This document shows, piece by piece, positions 54,409 through 62,813 of a stretch of DNA of 64,000 bases (within the stretch, counting starts at the first letter, position 1; every line of letters begins with the position of its first letter). Origin of the DNA: Candidatus Bathyarchaeia archaeon (lineage in GTDB: Archaea > Thermoproteota > Bathyarchaeia > Bathyarchaeales > DTEX01); the NCBI GenBank assembly GCA_038882715.1, contig JAVZNR010000001.1, positions 115,668-179,667 on the forward strand, given 5' to 3'. The translations under genes and the position numbers were made by a program. A model generated the notes under the pieces. That model had not been told where the DNA came from. It searched no databases and saw only the letters and a list, made by a program, of their open reading frames with translations.

Positions 54409-55209
54409 TCACCCACCAACAATTATCCAGTAAACTTGATACAGCACATAGAGGCTAGCGAGAATAGATACGCCAACCAGCATCCAGCGGAATTTTGAAA
54501 CGCCCTCTCTCTTACTCTTAAAGTATGAATCTAGGACGAAAAATATGTTAATGTAAGCTATAAATGCGCTTATTAGAGCAAAAAACAAGGCGTTCACTGG
54601 TGTAGGAAACTTAATGTTGAATATGCTCGATGAGCCTACCTTTTGGGCAACCAAAACTATGTTAATCCTATAGTTCGCTGTTTTATTGTCGTTAGGCGTC
54701 ATTTTAATCGCATATAGCTCTATGAAGTATCCTTGAGATGTTATGGAAGCTGGCTTATTTTTTCCATAGAAATCGCGGTCACTTGCGTAAACGCCTATAG
54801 TACCATTCCACGCATTATTTGAAGAGAAAGATATTAAAAGATTGTAGACGCCCTCCGACTCTAATTGCGCATACACTACTGAAACTTCTCGTCCATATTG
54901 AATCTCCTTTGGGGAAAATGAAACCCTGAAGTCGCTTGATCTTGATGCATTGCACTTGACCCATAAATTATCTACTGGCGGCAGTATGAAGATTACTAGC
55001 CAATCACCTACTTGAACTATTGCGTTAAGATCAGTTTCAAAAGTCGGCGGATTTCCATCCGCATAAGCGATAATCGGGCTGGCCGCCGAGTAGAAGAATA
55101 TAATGTTGCCCAAGAGAATTAAGACCATAGGTAGAGAAACTTCTAGACCGACGAAGATGCTGGCACATTCGCTGAGAAAACTCCTTAGCATCATCCTCAA
55201 TTCTTCCAA
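54409..55209 (-). CDS. Membrane protein with ectodomain, partner of the AAA-Lon protease
   Basis: This 266-residue protein has an N-terminal membrane helix (about 25-45), an extracytoplasmic beta-rich domain of roughly 140 residues, and two C-terminal helices (about 205-228 and 242-264; VNALFFALISAFIAYINIFF and WMLVGVSILASLYVLYQVYW). I do not recognise a family. Its gene directly precedes the protease gene with five bases between, so it may tether or feed the protease at the membrane. TTG 55209 opens the reading; other starts nearby are possible. Confidence 0.75.
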   Translation of the reverse strand: MEELRMMLRSFLSECASIFVGLEVSLPMVLILLGNIIFFYSAASPIIAYADGNPPTFETDLNAIVQVGDWLVIFILPPVDNLWVKCNASRSSDFRVSFSPKEIQYGREVSVVYAQLESEGVYNLLISFSSNNAWNGTIGVYASDRDFYGKNKPASITSQGYFIELYAIKMTPNDNKTANYRINIVLVAQKVGSSSIFNIKFPTPVNALFFALISAFIAYINIFFVLDSYFKSKREGVSKFRWMLVGVSILASLYVLYQVYWIIVGG

Positions 55210-55318
55210 GAAAATAATTACTTTTACTTTTCAATAAACATTTCCCTTAACGGATAAATTAATTATTTTCCCCAGAAATATTTAGTGATAGTGCTTCGCC
55301 CTAGCGGACTGATATCTT

Positions 55319-56605
55319 ATGTCTAAACGTAAGTATTGGGGTGAAATTAAAGATCCCATATACGGATACGTCTATGTGACCGAGGCTGAGAAGAAAATAA
55401 TCGATTCGTTCCCATTCCAGAGGCTACGCAGGATAAGGCAGCTAGCTGGCGCCGAATACGTTTATCCCGGAGCCAACCATACTAGATTTGAGCATTCGAT
55501 TGGAGTTATGCATCTAGCCGGATTAATCGCCGATAACCCACAGATATCCCAAATTTTAACTGAAGATGAAGCCCAAATGATAAGGATAGCGGCTCTGCTT
55601 CATGACGTTGGACACGGCCCCTTCTCCCATATTTTCGAACATGTACTTACAAAGTTCTTGGGCAGGACGCATGAAGATATGACCTTTTGGATAATCACGA
55701 CCTCCGAGCTTAGGGACATTATAAGCGAGCTAGGCTATGATCCAAAAGTTGTCGGGGCACTATCTATTGGGCGCTTAAATAAGCCTAAAATGGCTTTCAT
55801 GGATCAAATAATTAGAAGCGCTGTCGATGCCGATAAACTGGACTTTGTTGTTAGAGACACGTATCACACTGGAGCAGAATATGGATTTGTGGATGTTATA
55901 CGCTTAGTGCGTACATTAGACGTTATCGATGGAAACTTGTCAGTTGATATAGGCGCTCTATCAGCCCTAGAATCATTTATACTTGCACGCATAGAATCAT
56001 TCAAGAGCATCTACTTTCACAGGGTTGGTAGAGCAGTACAAATAATGCTCGCCATCGCCATGGAGCGCGCTAAAGACGACTTAAACTTAGTGGATTTTAA
56101 GTCCCCCGAAGAGTACCTATCCTTAAACGATTACACTTTATGGACAAAACTGAAGGAGTGTGAAAAATCAAGAGAGATCATTGAAAGATTGGAGAGAAGA
56201 AGACTTATAAAATGTGCGTATGACCCTCCGCCATTCTACATTAGAGATAAAATTGTGTCAACAATATTTAATGTTGAAGGCATAAGAAACCGGATAAGAG
56301 ACCAGATAGCTGAAGAAGCCAATGTTGACCCGCAGAGCGTAATAATCGATGTCCCAACGCTCCCCTCGGTTCCATACCACCATGCTTTCCCAATGGAGCC
56401 GATGGAAATACCCGTTTTTCAGAAGATTAGAGATGGTAGGAAAATTTCTGGTAGATTGAGTGATGTCTCCGAAATATTTGATTTGCTTAAAGGATTCATG
56501 AACATACTAAGGGTTTACACTGAGGAAGAATATTTAAAGAAGGTTCAAGAGGTTTCTGAAAAACTTTTCGGCGAGCTACCGTTCTCAATGAGGATATCCT
56601 ATTAA
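55319..56605 (+). CDS. HD-domain phosphohydrolase (dNTPase/SAMHD1-like)
   Basis: This 428-residue protein has the HD-domain metal motif His59 (TRFEHSIGV), His95-Asp96 (ALLHDVGHGPFSHIFEH) and a later Asp in SAVDADKLDFVVRD. The start DPIYGYVYVTEAEKKIIDSF and RLRRIRQL are typical of SAMHD1-like and YdhJ-type dNTP triphosphohydrolases. It probably hydrolyses nucleotides or a nucleotide signal. The gene is divergent from the membrane protein gene and precedes the mevalonate pathway genes by 9 bases, so they may be co-transcribed. Confidence 0.88.
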   Translation: MSKRKYWGEIKDPIYGYVYVTEAEKKIIDSFPFQRLRRIRQLAGAEYVYPGANHTRFEHSIGVMHLAGLIADNPQISQILTEDEAQMIRIAALLHDVGHGPFSHIFEHVLTKFLGRTHEDMTFWIITTSELRDIISELGYDPKVVGALSIGRLNKPKMAFMDQIIRSAVDADKLDFVVRDTYHTGAEYGFVDVIRLVRTLDVIDGNLSVDIGALSALESFILARIESFKSIYFHRVGRAVQIMLAIAMERAKDDLNLVDFKSPEEYLSLNDYTLWTKLKECEKSREIIERLERRRLIKCAYDPPPFYIRDKIVSTIFNVEGIRNRIRDQIAEEANVDPQSVIIDVPTLPSVPYHHAFPMEPMEIPVFQKIRDGRKISGRLSDVSEIFDLLKGFMNILRVYTEEEYLKKVQEVSEKLFGELPFSMRISY

Positions 56606-56614
56606 ATAGATCAT

Positions 56615-57028
56615 TTGGTGATGAAAATGGAGATCATATTAAGGGGTCGGCCCATAGTCTCCGGAAATGCTAGTGGAGTAGCTCTAGTCTCAACGAAACC
56701 TCTCAGCTTTTTAGGCGGCATAGACCCTAAGACCGGGGTTATTATTGAAAGAAACAATGATCTTTTCGGCAAAACCATTAAAGATTCTATCCTATGTTTC
56801 CCCCATGGGCATGGTTCAACAGTTGGCAGCTTTGTCCTATACGCTCTTGCTAAGAACGGCTTGGCACCTAAAGCTATAGTAAACACGCTGGCAGATCCAG
56901 TCGTAGTCGTTGGCGCAGTCATCGCCAACATACCCATGATCGACAGGGTGGATATAAGCCAAGTAAAAACAGGTGACCTAGTTGAGGTAAACGGTTGCTC
57001 AGGCACTATTAGGGTCTTAAGGAAGTGA
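56615..57028 (+). CDS. Phosphomevalonate dehydratase small subunit (AcnX swivel domain)
   Basis: This 137-residue protein is the DUF126 swivel domain of the aconitase X family, with LRGRPIVSGNASGVALVSTKPLSFLGGIDPKTG in parts and CFPHGHGSTVGSFVLYALA around the substrate loop. With the large subunit next door it forms phosphomevalonate dehydratase, which makes trans-anhydromevalonate 5-phosphate in the archaeal modified mevalonate pathway. The stop lies four bases before the large-subunit ATG. ATG 56615 or 56621/56627 could start it. The assignment rests on family and on the facing decarboxylase gene. Confidence 0.92.
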   Translation: MVMKMEIILRGRPIVSGNASGVALVSTKPLSFLGGIDPKTGVIIERNNDLFGKTIKDSILCFPHGHGSTVGSFVLYALAKNGLAPKAIVNTLADPVVVVGAVIANIPMIDRVDISQVKTGDLVEVNGCSGTIRVLRK

Positions 57029-57032
57029 AAAC

Positions 57033-58211
57033 ATGTATTTAAGCAAAGAGGAGGAGCGGATCTATGATGGGGAGCTTGGCTGGGCATATGAGGTCTCGAT
57101 GAAGATACTTGTTAAGTTGGGCGATCTTTATGGGGCTAGACGCCTTATACCTGTTGAGTCAGCGCATATATCGGGCGTCTCATATAAGACTATTGGCGAT
57201 GCTCCAATAGAGTTCCTAGAGGCTTTGGTGGAATCTAATGGAAGAGCTAGAGTGAAAGCGACCACAAATCCGTCCGGCATAGATTACGAAGAGCCAACAT
57301 TTAGGCTTCTTCCAAAACATATCATTGAAAAGCAGAAGAGGATAATAGAGATATATGAAAGCCTAGGGATCGAAAGCTCTTTAACATGTACACCATACTA
57401 CATTGAGCCAGTTCAAAGCGGCGACCATTTATCCTGGGCTGAATCTTCAGCAGTCATTTACGCCAACTCACTGCTTAAAGCATGGACGAACCGCGAGGGT
57501 GGGCCCAGCGCACTCGCATCGGCGTTAATAGGTAAGACGCCTGACTACGGCCTTCATCAGCCGGAGAACCGCCGCATCTCAGCGATCGTTAAAGTTGAAG
57601 CGGATCTTTTAAGCGAAACCGATTACGGTTTGCTTGGGATGCATTTAGGTAAAGTTTTGGGCGACAAGATTCCATTAATTCAGGGCAAAATTATCGGGGA
57701 AGAATTATTCCTGAAGCAGATGGGCGCCGCGATGGCTACAAGCGGAATGGTTCCGATGTTCTATTTCGGTGATCTGAAGGATGCGTCCCAGAGAGCAGAT
57801 GAAGCGATATCAGTAGATAATAAAGATATCAGTAGAACTTACGAGGAGCTTTCGTCGGCGCTTGAAAAACCAGATTTAATCTTCATCGGATGCCCCCACT
57901 GCTCCCTAGAGGAGATCAAACATATTTCAAACCTTTTATATGGGAAGAAGATTAGGAGCGACGTTAAACTGTGGGTTTGCACGTCAAGGTTTATCCGCAG
58001 TAAAGCAGCCGAATACGTGGAGATCATCAAGTCTTCTGGAGGATGCGTCATATCTGACACTTGCGCTGTTGTTACGTGGTTAAAAAATCTCGGCGTAGAA
58101 AACCTGATAACCAACTCGGCGAAAACAGCCTATTATGCGCCTTTAATGAGTAATGTTAAGGCCATGCTCTTGCCAATGAAAAAATGTATAGAGATAGCCA
58201 TCCAAAAGTGA
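57033..58211 (+). CDS. Phosphomevalonate dehydratase large subunit (AcnX catalytic)
   Basis: This 392-residue protein is the catalytic DUF521 part of aconitase X. TCTPYYIEPVQSGDHLSWAE and SSAVIYANSLLKAWTNREGG are hallmark motifs. Conserved cysteines (in TCTP near 119, GCPHC near 288-291 and DTCAV near 352) fit the iron-sulfur ligands of the family. AcnX proteins also include cis-3-hydroxyproline dehydratases, but the adjacent UbiD gene and the archaeal setting make phosphomevalonate the likely substrate. It follows the small subunit by four bases. Confidence 0.92.
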   Translation: MYLSKEEERIYDGELGWAYEVSMKILVKLGDLYGARRLIPVESAHISGVSYKTIGDAPIEFLEALVESNGRARVKATTNPSGIDYEEPTFRLLPKHIIEKQKRIIEIYESLGIESSLTCTPYYIEPVQSGDHLSWAESSAVIYANSLLKAWTNREGGPSALASALIGKTPDYGLHQPENRRISAIVKVEADLLSETDYGLLGMHLGKVLGDKIPLIQGKIIGEELFLKQMGAAMATSGMVPMFYFGDLKDASQRADEAISVDNKDISRTYEELSSALEKPDLIFIGCPHCSLEEIKHISNLLYGKKIRSDVKLWVCTSRFIRSKAAEYVEIIKSSGGCVISDTCAVVTWLKNLGVENLITNSAKTAYYAPLMSNVKAMLLPMKKCIEIAIQK

Positions 58212-58223
58212 AGTGGAAAAAGC

Positions 58224-59579
58224 TCATCTCTTCCTAAATTTAAGCGTACTTAATACTTTGGCAGCTCTCTCCGTTAGAGGCGTCGTTGCCCTCTCAAATC
58301 TCTCCTTCTCAGCCTTTAGCGGCCGCGTTGCATCTACGCCAACTTTAGTTGTTAGCCCCGTTTCCATATCCGCCGAGGGGTCGAGGGTTGACCCCCTCAC
58401 GTTTCTGATCAACAGGAGGTCTTCGTCTCCCTGAAATCTCGTTGCTATAGCCCATTCAACCTCCTCTGGACTAAAAACATCTATGTCAGCATCGACAACT
58501 ATAGCATGTTTTAGGCTTGGGTGCGCTGCAAAGGCCGCCAGTAAAGCGTTCTTCGCGTCGCCGTCAGTCTGCTTATCGATCGAAATTATGGTGTGTAGCC
58601 ACCCGCATCCCCCAGTGGAGAGATTAACGGCCTTAACTCTCGGCACAACCTTTGATACAGCGTCGTATATCATTGCTTCCCTAGGCAGCCCCATAAGTAA
58701 CATGTGCTCAGGCCCGCCCGGTAGAAGCGCTTGATAAATATATTTTTCTCTACGCATGACGCCGACAATCTTCACAACTGGCTGATGCCTTGGGATATCG
58801 TAGGCTCCAGTTATATCTACAAAGGGGCCTTCTAAAGCCTCCTCTCTACATGAGATTTTACCCTCAAGAACTATCTCGGACTCTGCCGGCGCGTATGCGT
58901 CAACTTTCTCACATTTTATTAGCTTGAGCTTACCTTTAAGCAGCCGGTTCGCCACCCAGTACTCGCTGACCCCAAAGGGTGGCGACGCTGCCGCTGCTAA
59001 AAGTATGGCTGGGTGAACCCCAATGGATATAGCCACATCAAGATCTCTCCCAGAGTCCTTTGCCATACTCCATAGCTTAAACAGATGCCTCGGAACAAGC
59101 CTTATAGCTAGCCGCCTATCGTCTAAAACCAATAGTCTATGAATTGAAACATTTTCGATGCTTCCATCCAGGCTCCTTGCTGAAACCACGGCCGACGTTA
59201 TGTATGGTCCAGCATCACGTTCATAATGCTTCAGAACTGGAATTTTTGAGAGTCTAGGCTCCTCGATAACCTCTTTTACTGGGGAATCATCTATTATTTG
59301 GGGTTTTTCAGGTCTATTGATGGCGTCGATCATCTCTAGATGTAACCTATCTTCCGTGATTCCTAGTGAAGCGCATATTCTTCTCCTGGTTGCACAGACG
59401 TTTCCAACAACCTTAGCACCATCGTATCCCTCAACATTATCGAAGAAAATTATTGGAGGATTCGTTGGAGAGAAATTCCTCATTATTGCTGAGATCTCAA
59501 ATATGGGTGAAACGCTTTCCTCTACATGAATCGCCTCATTGAGGTCTTCCATGTATTTAAGGAATTCTCTAAGACTCAA
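58224..59579 (-). CDS. UbiD-type decarboxylase, probable anhydromevalonate phosphate decarboxylase
   Basis: This 451-residue protein is a UbiD-family enzyme that uses prenylated FMN. Motifs include NVSIHRLLVLDDRRLAIRL, the acidic EGPFVDITGAYD, LLPGGPEHMLLMGLP and VVDADIDVFSPEEVEWA. In Aeropyrum a UbiD homolog decarboxylates trans-anhydromevalonate phosphate to isopentenyl phosphate; its place opposite the dehydratase genes supports that role here. The stop faces the dehydratase stop 13 bases away. The TTG start overlaps the stop of the upstream gene (TTGA), so translation is probably coupled to the PAC4-like protein. No UbiX gene lies in the window. Confidence 0.9.
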   Translation of the reverse strand: MSLREFLKYMEDLNEAIHVEESVSPIFEISAIMRNFSPTNPPIIFFDNVEGYDGAKVVGNVCATRRRICASLGITEDRLHLEMIDAINRPEKPQIIDDSPVKEVIEEPRLSKIPVLKHYERDAGPYITSAVVSARSLDGSIENVSIHRLLVLDDRRLAIRLVPRHLFKLWSMAKDSGRDLDVAISIGVHPAILLAAAASPPFGVSEYWVANRLLKGKLKLIKCEKVDAYAPAESEIVLEGKISCREEALEGPFVDITGAYDIPRHQPVVKIVGVMRREKYIYQALLPGGPEHMLLMGLPREAMIYDAVSKVVPRVKAVNLSTGGCGWLHTIISIDKQTDGDAKNALLAAFAAHPSLKHAIVVDADIDVFSPEEVEWAIATRFQGDEDLLLIRNVRGSTLDPSADMETGLTTKVGVDATRPLKAEKERFERATTPLTERAAKVLSTLKFRKR

Positions 59580-59932
59580 TCTCTCTTCTCCTTCACAATT
59601 TTTTCCAGAAGTCTCAGGAATATCTGTCCAGCCTTCACTTCATCAGCTGTTTTCAGAAATGTTGAGACTAAAACTATCTTATTCGTGAGGGCGGCAAGCC
59701 GCTCAGCTATCAGCCTAGCGGTAATGGTGCTCCGTTCACCTAAGAGCACTGAGGATAGGGGCAACCTAGACATTTCAGGTCTATATGGTACTGAGACAGC
59801 AAGCGTTCCTAAGTTTTCCTCATCGCCCTCACTTAACAACACTATGTAAGAGTTCCCTAGCTCTATCACCGTGGCCGAGAATTTTCTCCCTTCTTCAACG
59901 GTTTCCTCATGAAAAACTCTCGTCCGGCTCAA
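59576..59932 (-). CDS. Proteasome assembly chaperone 4 (PAC4/PSMG4)-like protein
   Basis: This 118-residue protein aligns by eye with human PSMG4 along most of its length. An initial NSYIVLLSEG and LGTLAVSVPYR match LTDSLFLWVGA and LRNLAVAMCSRY. PLSSVLLGERSTITARLIAE and LAALTNKIVLVSTFL match PVSTSLLGDTSDTTSTGLAQ and LARKTNKQVFVSYNL. The C-terminal helix is also alike. PAC4 helps build the 20S proteasome alpha ring in eukaryotes with PAC3. The role here is inferred; no proteasome gene is in the window. The start is TTG, and the stop overlaps the UbiD start. Confidence 0.72.
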   Translation of the reverse strand: MSRTRVFHEETVEEGRKFSATVIELGNSYIVLLSEGDEENLGTLAVSVPYRPEMSRLPLSSVLLGERSTITARLIAERLAALTNKIVLVSTFLKTADEVKAGQIFLRLLEKIVKEKRD

Positions 59933-59949
59933 CGCTATCAGACCTAACC

Positions 59950-60735
59950 CTAAGTCTTAGAAAGGATTCTCTTTAATTCCTCGCCGTTCTTTTTCCACCA
60001 GCTAAAGAGTATCCTCAAATCGATATTTAAGTTAAAGTTGTGAACCCCAAGCTCAATATATCTCTTCGCATCCTCTGGACCCCCTATTTCCGCTCTTGGA
60101 GCTACACCCATCTTTAAGGCAGTCTTAATTACTTTTTCCTCAGCTTCCCTAACCTTCGGATGATTTACTTCGCCCGGCAAACCTATGCTTATCGAGTAAT
60201 CCATTGGGCCAAACTGCACCATATCTACTCCTTTAACGGAAAGTATCTCCTCAAGGTTATCTACAGCTTCTCTCTTCTCAATCATTAATGCAACCACGGA
60301 ATCCCTACAGCTTTTCACAAGGTCCGCTGCCGAGGCTAAGGCTCCCACATAACCGACTCTTCTATCTAACCTAAATCCATTTATCCCTTCAGGCTCCATT
60401 CTAACCGCTTTAACGGCTTCCTCAGCATCCTCAACAGACCTAATGTCCGCGAACAAAATATTCTGTATTCCGGCAGCTAACGCCCTCTCGGCAAGATAGA
60501 CTCTTGGCTGTTGATCAATCTTTATCATCGTTGAGAGGCCAACCAGCTCCGCAGCCCTAGCCAAATTATCTAGGTCATGTAAGTCGTATGGGCCGTACTC
60601 GCCTAGAAACTCAACATAATCGTACATCCCCGTATAGCCAATCACCTCAACTATACCAGGCCATGGACAGATTATTCTCGTTCCAATAGTTGGTTCGCCC
60701 CTTCTCAAAAGCTCCCTAAGCTTATTAACCCTCAT
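59950..60735 (-). CDS. HpcH/HpaI-family class II aldolase
   Basis: This protein of about 261 residues matches 2-keto-3-deoxy sugar-acid aldolases and related lyases (GTRIICPWPGIVEVIGYTGMYDYV, AGIQNILFADIRSVEDAEEA, MIEKREAVDNLEEI, VDMVQFGPMDYSIS). The catalytic His (normally in a H-S-x-D segment) is not obvious. The ATG at 60735 gives MRVNKLRELLRRGEPTIGT, the usual start; an in-frame start at 60771 would add 12 hydrophobic residues. It may cleave a sugar-acid keto intermediate, matching the dehydratase at 34816, but the two are far apart. Confidence 0.85.
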   Translation of the reverse strand: MRVNKLRELLRRGEPTIGTRIICPWPGIVEVIGYTGMYDYVEFLGEYGPYDLHDLDNLARAAELVGLSTMIKIDQQPRVYLAERALAAGIQNILFADIRSVEDAEEAVKAVRMEPEGINGFRLDRRVGYVGALASAADLVKSCRDSVVALMIEKREAVDNLEEILSVKGVDMVQFGPMDYSISIGLPGEVNHPKVREAEEKVIKTALKMGVAPRAEIGGPEDAKRYIELGVHNFNLNIDLRILFSWWKKNGEELKRILSKT

Positions 60736-60834
60736 ATCAATTTCCCTCGTGGCTAAACAAAAACAATACATAGAAACTCCTTAATTTAAATCTTAGTTTA
60801 AATTTAGCATTCCAACCACGCGGAGGAAAAGCTG

Positions 60835-61533
60835 ATGGGAGAACTCCAATCTTTCGAGGAAGAAGACGTTGAAGTTCAAAGAGAAAGAGCTAGAAAAATA
60901 CTCGAAGTCTTAAGAGGCAGTTTTTCGATCCCGGATTTTTCAGACATCGTGAAGGATCCGTTTAAGGTTCTGGTAAGAACAATTATAAGCCAATCAACAT
61001 CCGAGAGAAACACTCAGAGAGCCTTTGAGAATCTACTGGCTAAAATGCCGGTGACCCCAAAAAGCTTAGCTGAAGCCGACGTCAAACGCATCGAGGAAGC
61101 CCTAAAGGTTGCAGGTTTATACAGGAATAAGTCGGTTGTTCTTAAAGAGGCGTCAAAGATGATAGTTGAGAAATTTAGCGGAAGCCTTGACTTCATATAC
61201 TCGTTACCGCTGAACGAGGCTAGAGAAAAATTACTGAGTTTACCGGGAGTTGGACCTAAAACCGCGGACATAGTTTTGCTTTTCTGCGCTGGAAAACCGA
61301 TTTTACCAGTAGATACGCATGTTCAAAGGGTTTCTAAGAGGCTTGGTTTAGTACCGAGAGATGAGAGAAAATACGATTCTATTAGGTTAAGAATCGAGAG
61401 GCTATACTCTCCCAAAGAATACTTTGATGTCCATATGCTCCTCATAGCTTTGGGAAGAAAATTCTGTAAATCTTTGAAACCCCGCTGCTCTCAATGCGTA
61501 GTTAACAATTTATGTCCTTCCGCGAACCTTTAG
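60835..61533 (+). CDS. nth: Endonuclease III (DNA glycosylase/AP lyase)
   Basis: This 232-residue enzyme removes oxidised pyrimidines from DNA. The helix-hairpin-helix holds the catalytic Lys142 (LPGVGPKTADIVL), and Asp160 follows (PVDTHVQR). The C-terminal [4Fe-4S] loop is Cys-x6-Cys-x2-Cys-x5-Cys (CKSLKPRCSQCVVNNLC). The length is normal. It is divergent from the aldolase gene and convergent with the clp1 gene, and shares this stretch with other nucleic-acid enzymes. Confidence 0.93.
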   Translation: MGELQSFEEEDVEVQRERARKILEVLRGSFSIPDFSDIVKDPFKVLVRTIISQSTSERNTQRAFENLLAKMPVTPKSLAEADVKRIEEALKVAGLYRNKSVVLKEASKMIVEKFSGSLDFIYSLPLNEAREKLLSLPGVGPKTADIVLLFCAGKPILPVDTHVQRVSKRLGLVPRDERKYDSIRLRIERLYSPKEYFDVHMLLIALGRKFCKSLKPRCSQCVVNNLCPSANL

Positions 61534-61541
61534 AACCAACC

Positions 61542-62807
61542 TTAGCGAAAATCAATCTCGCTTCCCTTCTCGCTTAACTTTATTTGTCCAACGCAAACTT
61601 TCGATACCGTTCCATTAACGTTAGTGTACGCTTTTAATACTCCTCGACCGTAATCTATAGAGTTTATTATTCCAATGCCTAAAAATTTTCCCTCATTGTC
61701 CTCCAGAGATATCAGCAGCCCTTTCTCATCGCCTTCATTTATGATTCTAACCGGCTTATTGAATTCTGAGGCAATCTTAAGTTTCTCATCTTCACTTAAC
61801 ACAGAGCCTTCTTTTAATACTAAGATTATGCAGCTTTGCAGGTTCTCGCAGTATACGAGCCTATCACCTATAATTTCCTCAACCCTCTTTTTAAGGGATT
61901 GATCGATCTTGCCGCTAAGTTCTAGGCTCCCATGCAACTTTATCCAACTTAATGGTATGGTACGTATCTTTGCGTCCCTCAAATACCTCCTATACAGGGT
62001 TTCTCTAATGATTTTCCTCGTCTCCCGATTCCTTCTCTTCACATTTTTCGGCGTTTCAACCGTTAATAAATGAGTCTTCACATTAACCAAAGAATCTACT
62101 AGCGGATTTAACGATTCGCCGCTCTGCACTAGGGCAGTAAACGTTGGTTTAAGAGCATCAACCAGCTGACACTTATATCTTACAGCCTCAGCCCCCTCAA
62201 CCCAGCCATCAGTGTTAACTATTATGAAATCCGACCCCATTTCCACGGCCTTATCCCTTAGCCTCAATAAACCATTTATAACCTGTCCCACTACGCCGTA
62301 TGGGCTTGTGCTGCCAATGAAAATCGCGTCAGCCAGCGGCAGGTTAACTAGGTCGACAGCTGATTTCCTCATAAGGCTTAAACCCAGCGTTCCAGGAGGC
62401 CCTATATCAGATTGACCTAGGTCTCCATCCACAAGAGCAACTTTTCGCCCATTATTTAAAGCCATGTTGGCTAGATACGTGCAAAAGCTTGTTTTTCCAG
62501 AATCAACCCCACCCAGTACGGCGACCTCCACCCTCCCGCTAGTTGACAGCGTCTTGCTTGCGGCCTCTTTCCATGAGTTGGGTATTGGATCCTCATCAAC
62601 AATGCTGAAGGATGCCGCGTTTCCAAGAGATATCTCAACCTGCGAATCTTCAAGAGCTTCGAAAGGTATTCTTCTCCCCCACCTAACAACTAGATGGTCG
62701 CTTGCTTTCAGTAGGGCTCCAAAGGACCTCATGGATCCTGACCGAATAGTAATGCATGCTGGTCCGTCCACTAGGAGCGTTTTTCCGCGTTCAACTCTTT
62801 GCTCCAT
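61542..62807 (-). CDS. Clp1-type polynucleotide 5'-hydroxyl kinase
   Basis: This 421-residue protein is an archaeal Clp1/GRC3-type RNA/DNA kinase. Walker A is LGGVDSGKTS (98-107) and the following DGDLGQSDIGPPGTLGL is characteristic. An N-terminal beta domain (1-90) and a C-terminal beta domain (about 320-421) flank the kinase core, as in Pyrococcus Clp1. It phosphorylates 5'-OH ends and may act in tRNA splicing or repair together with RtcB. The stop faces the nth stop 8 bases away. Its ATG is six bases after the next gene's stop on the same strand. Confidence 0.9.
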   Translation of the reverse strand: MEQRVERGKTLLVDGPACITIRSGSMRSFGALLKASDHLVVRWGRRIPFEALEDSQVEISLGNAASFSIVDEDPIPNSWKEAASKTLSTSGRVEVAVLGGVDSGKTSFCTYLANMALNNGRKVALVDGDLGQSDIGPPGTLGLSLMRKSAVDLVNLPLADAIFIGSTSPYGVVGQVINGLLRLRDKAVEMGSDFIIVNTDGWVEGAEAVRYKCQLVDALKPTFTALVQSGESLNPLVDSLVNVKTHLLTVETPKNVKRRNRETRKIIRETLYRRYLRDAKIRTIPLSWIKLHGSLELSGKIDQSLKKRVEEIIGDRLVYCENLQSCIILVLKEGSVLSEDEKLKIASEFNKPVRIINEGDEKGLLISLEDNEGKFLGIGIINSIDYGRGVLKAYTNVNGTVSKVCVGQIKLSEKGSEIDFR

Positions 62808-62813
62808 GTAACA

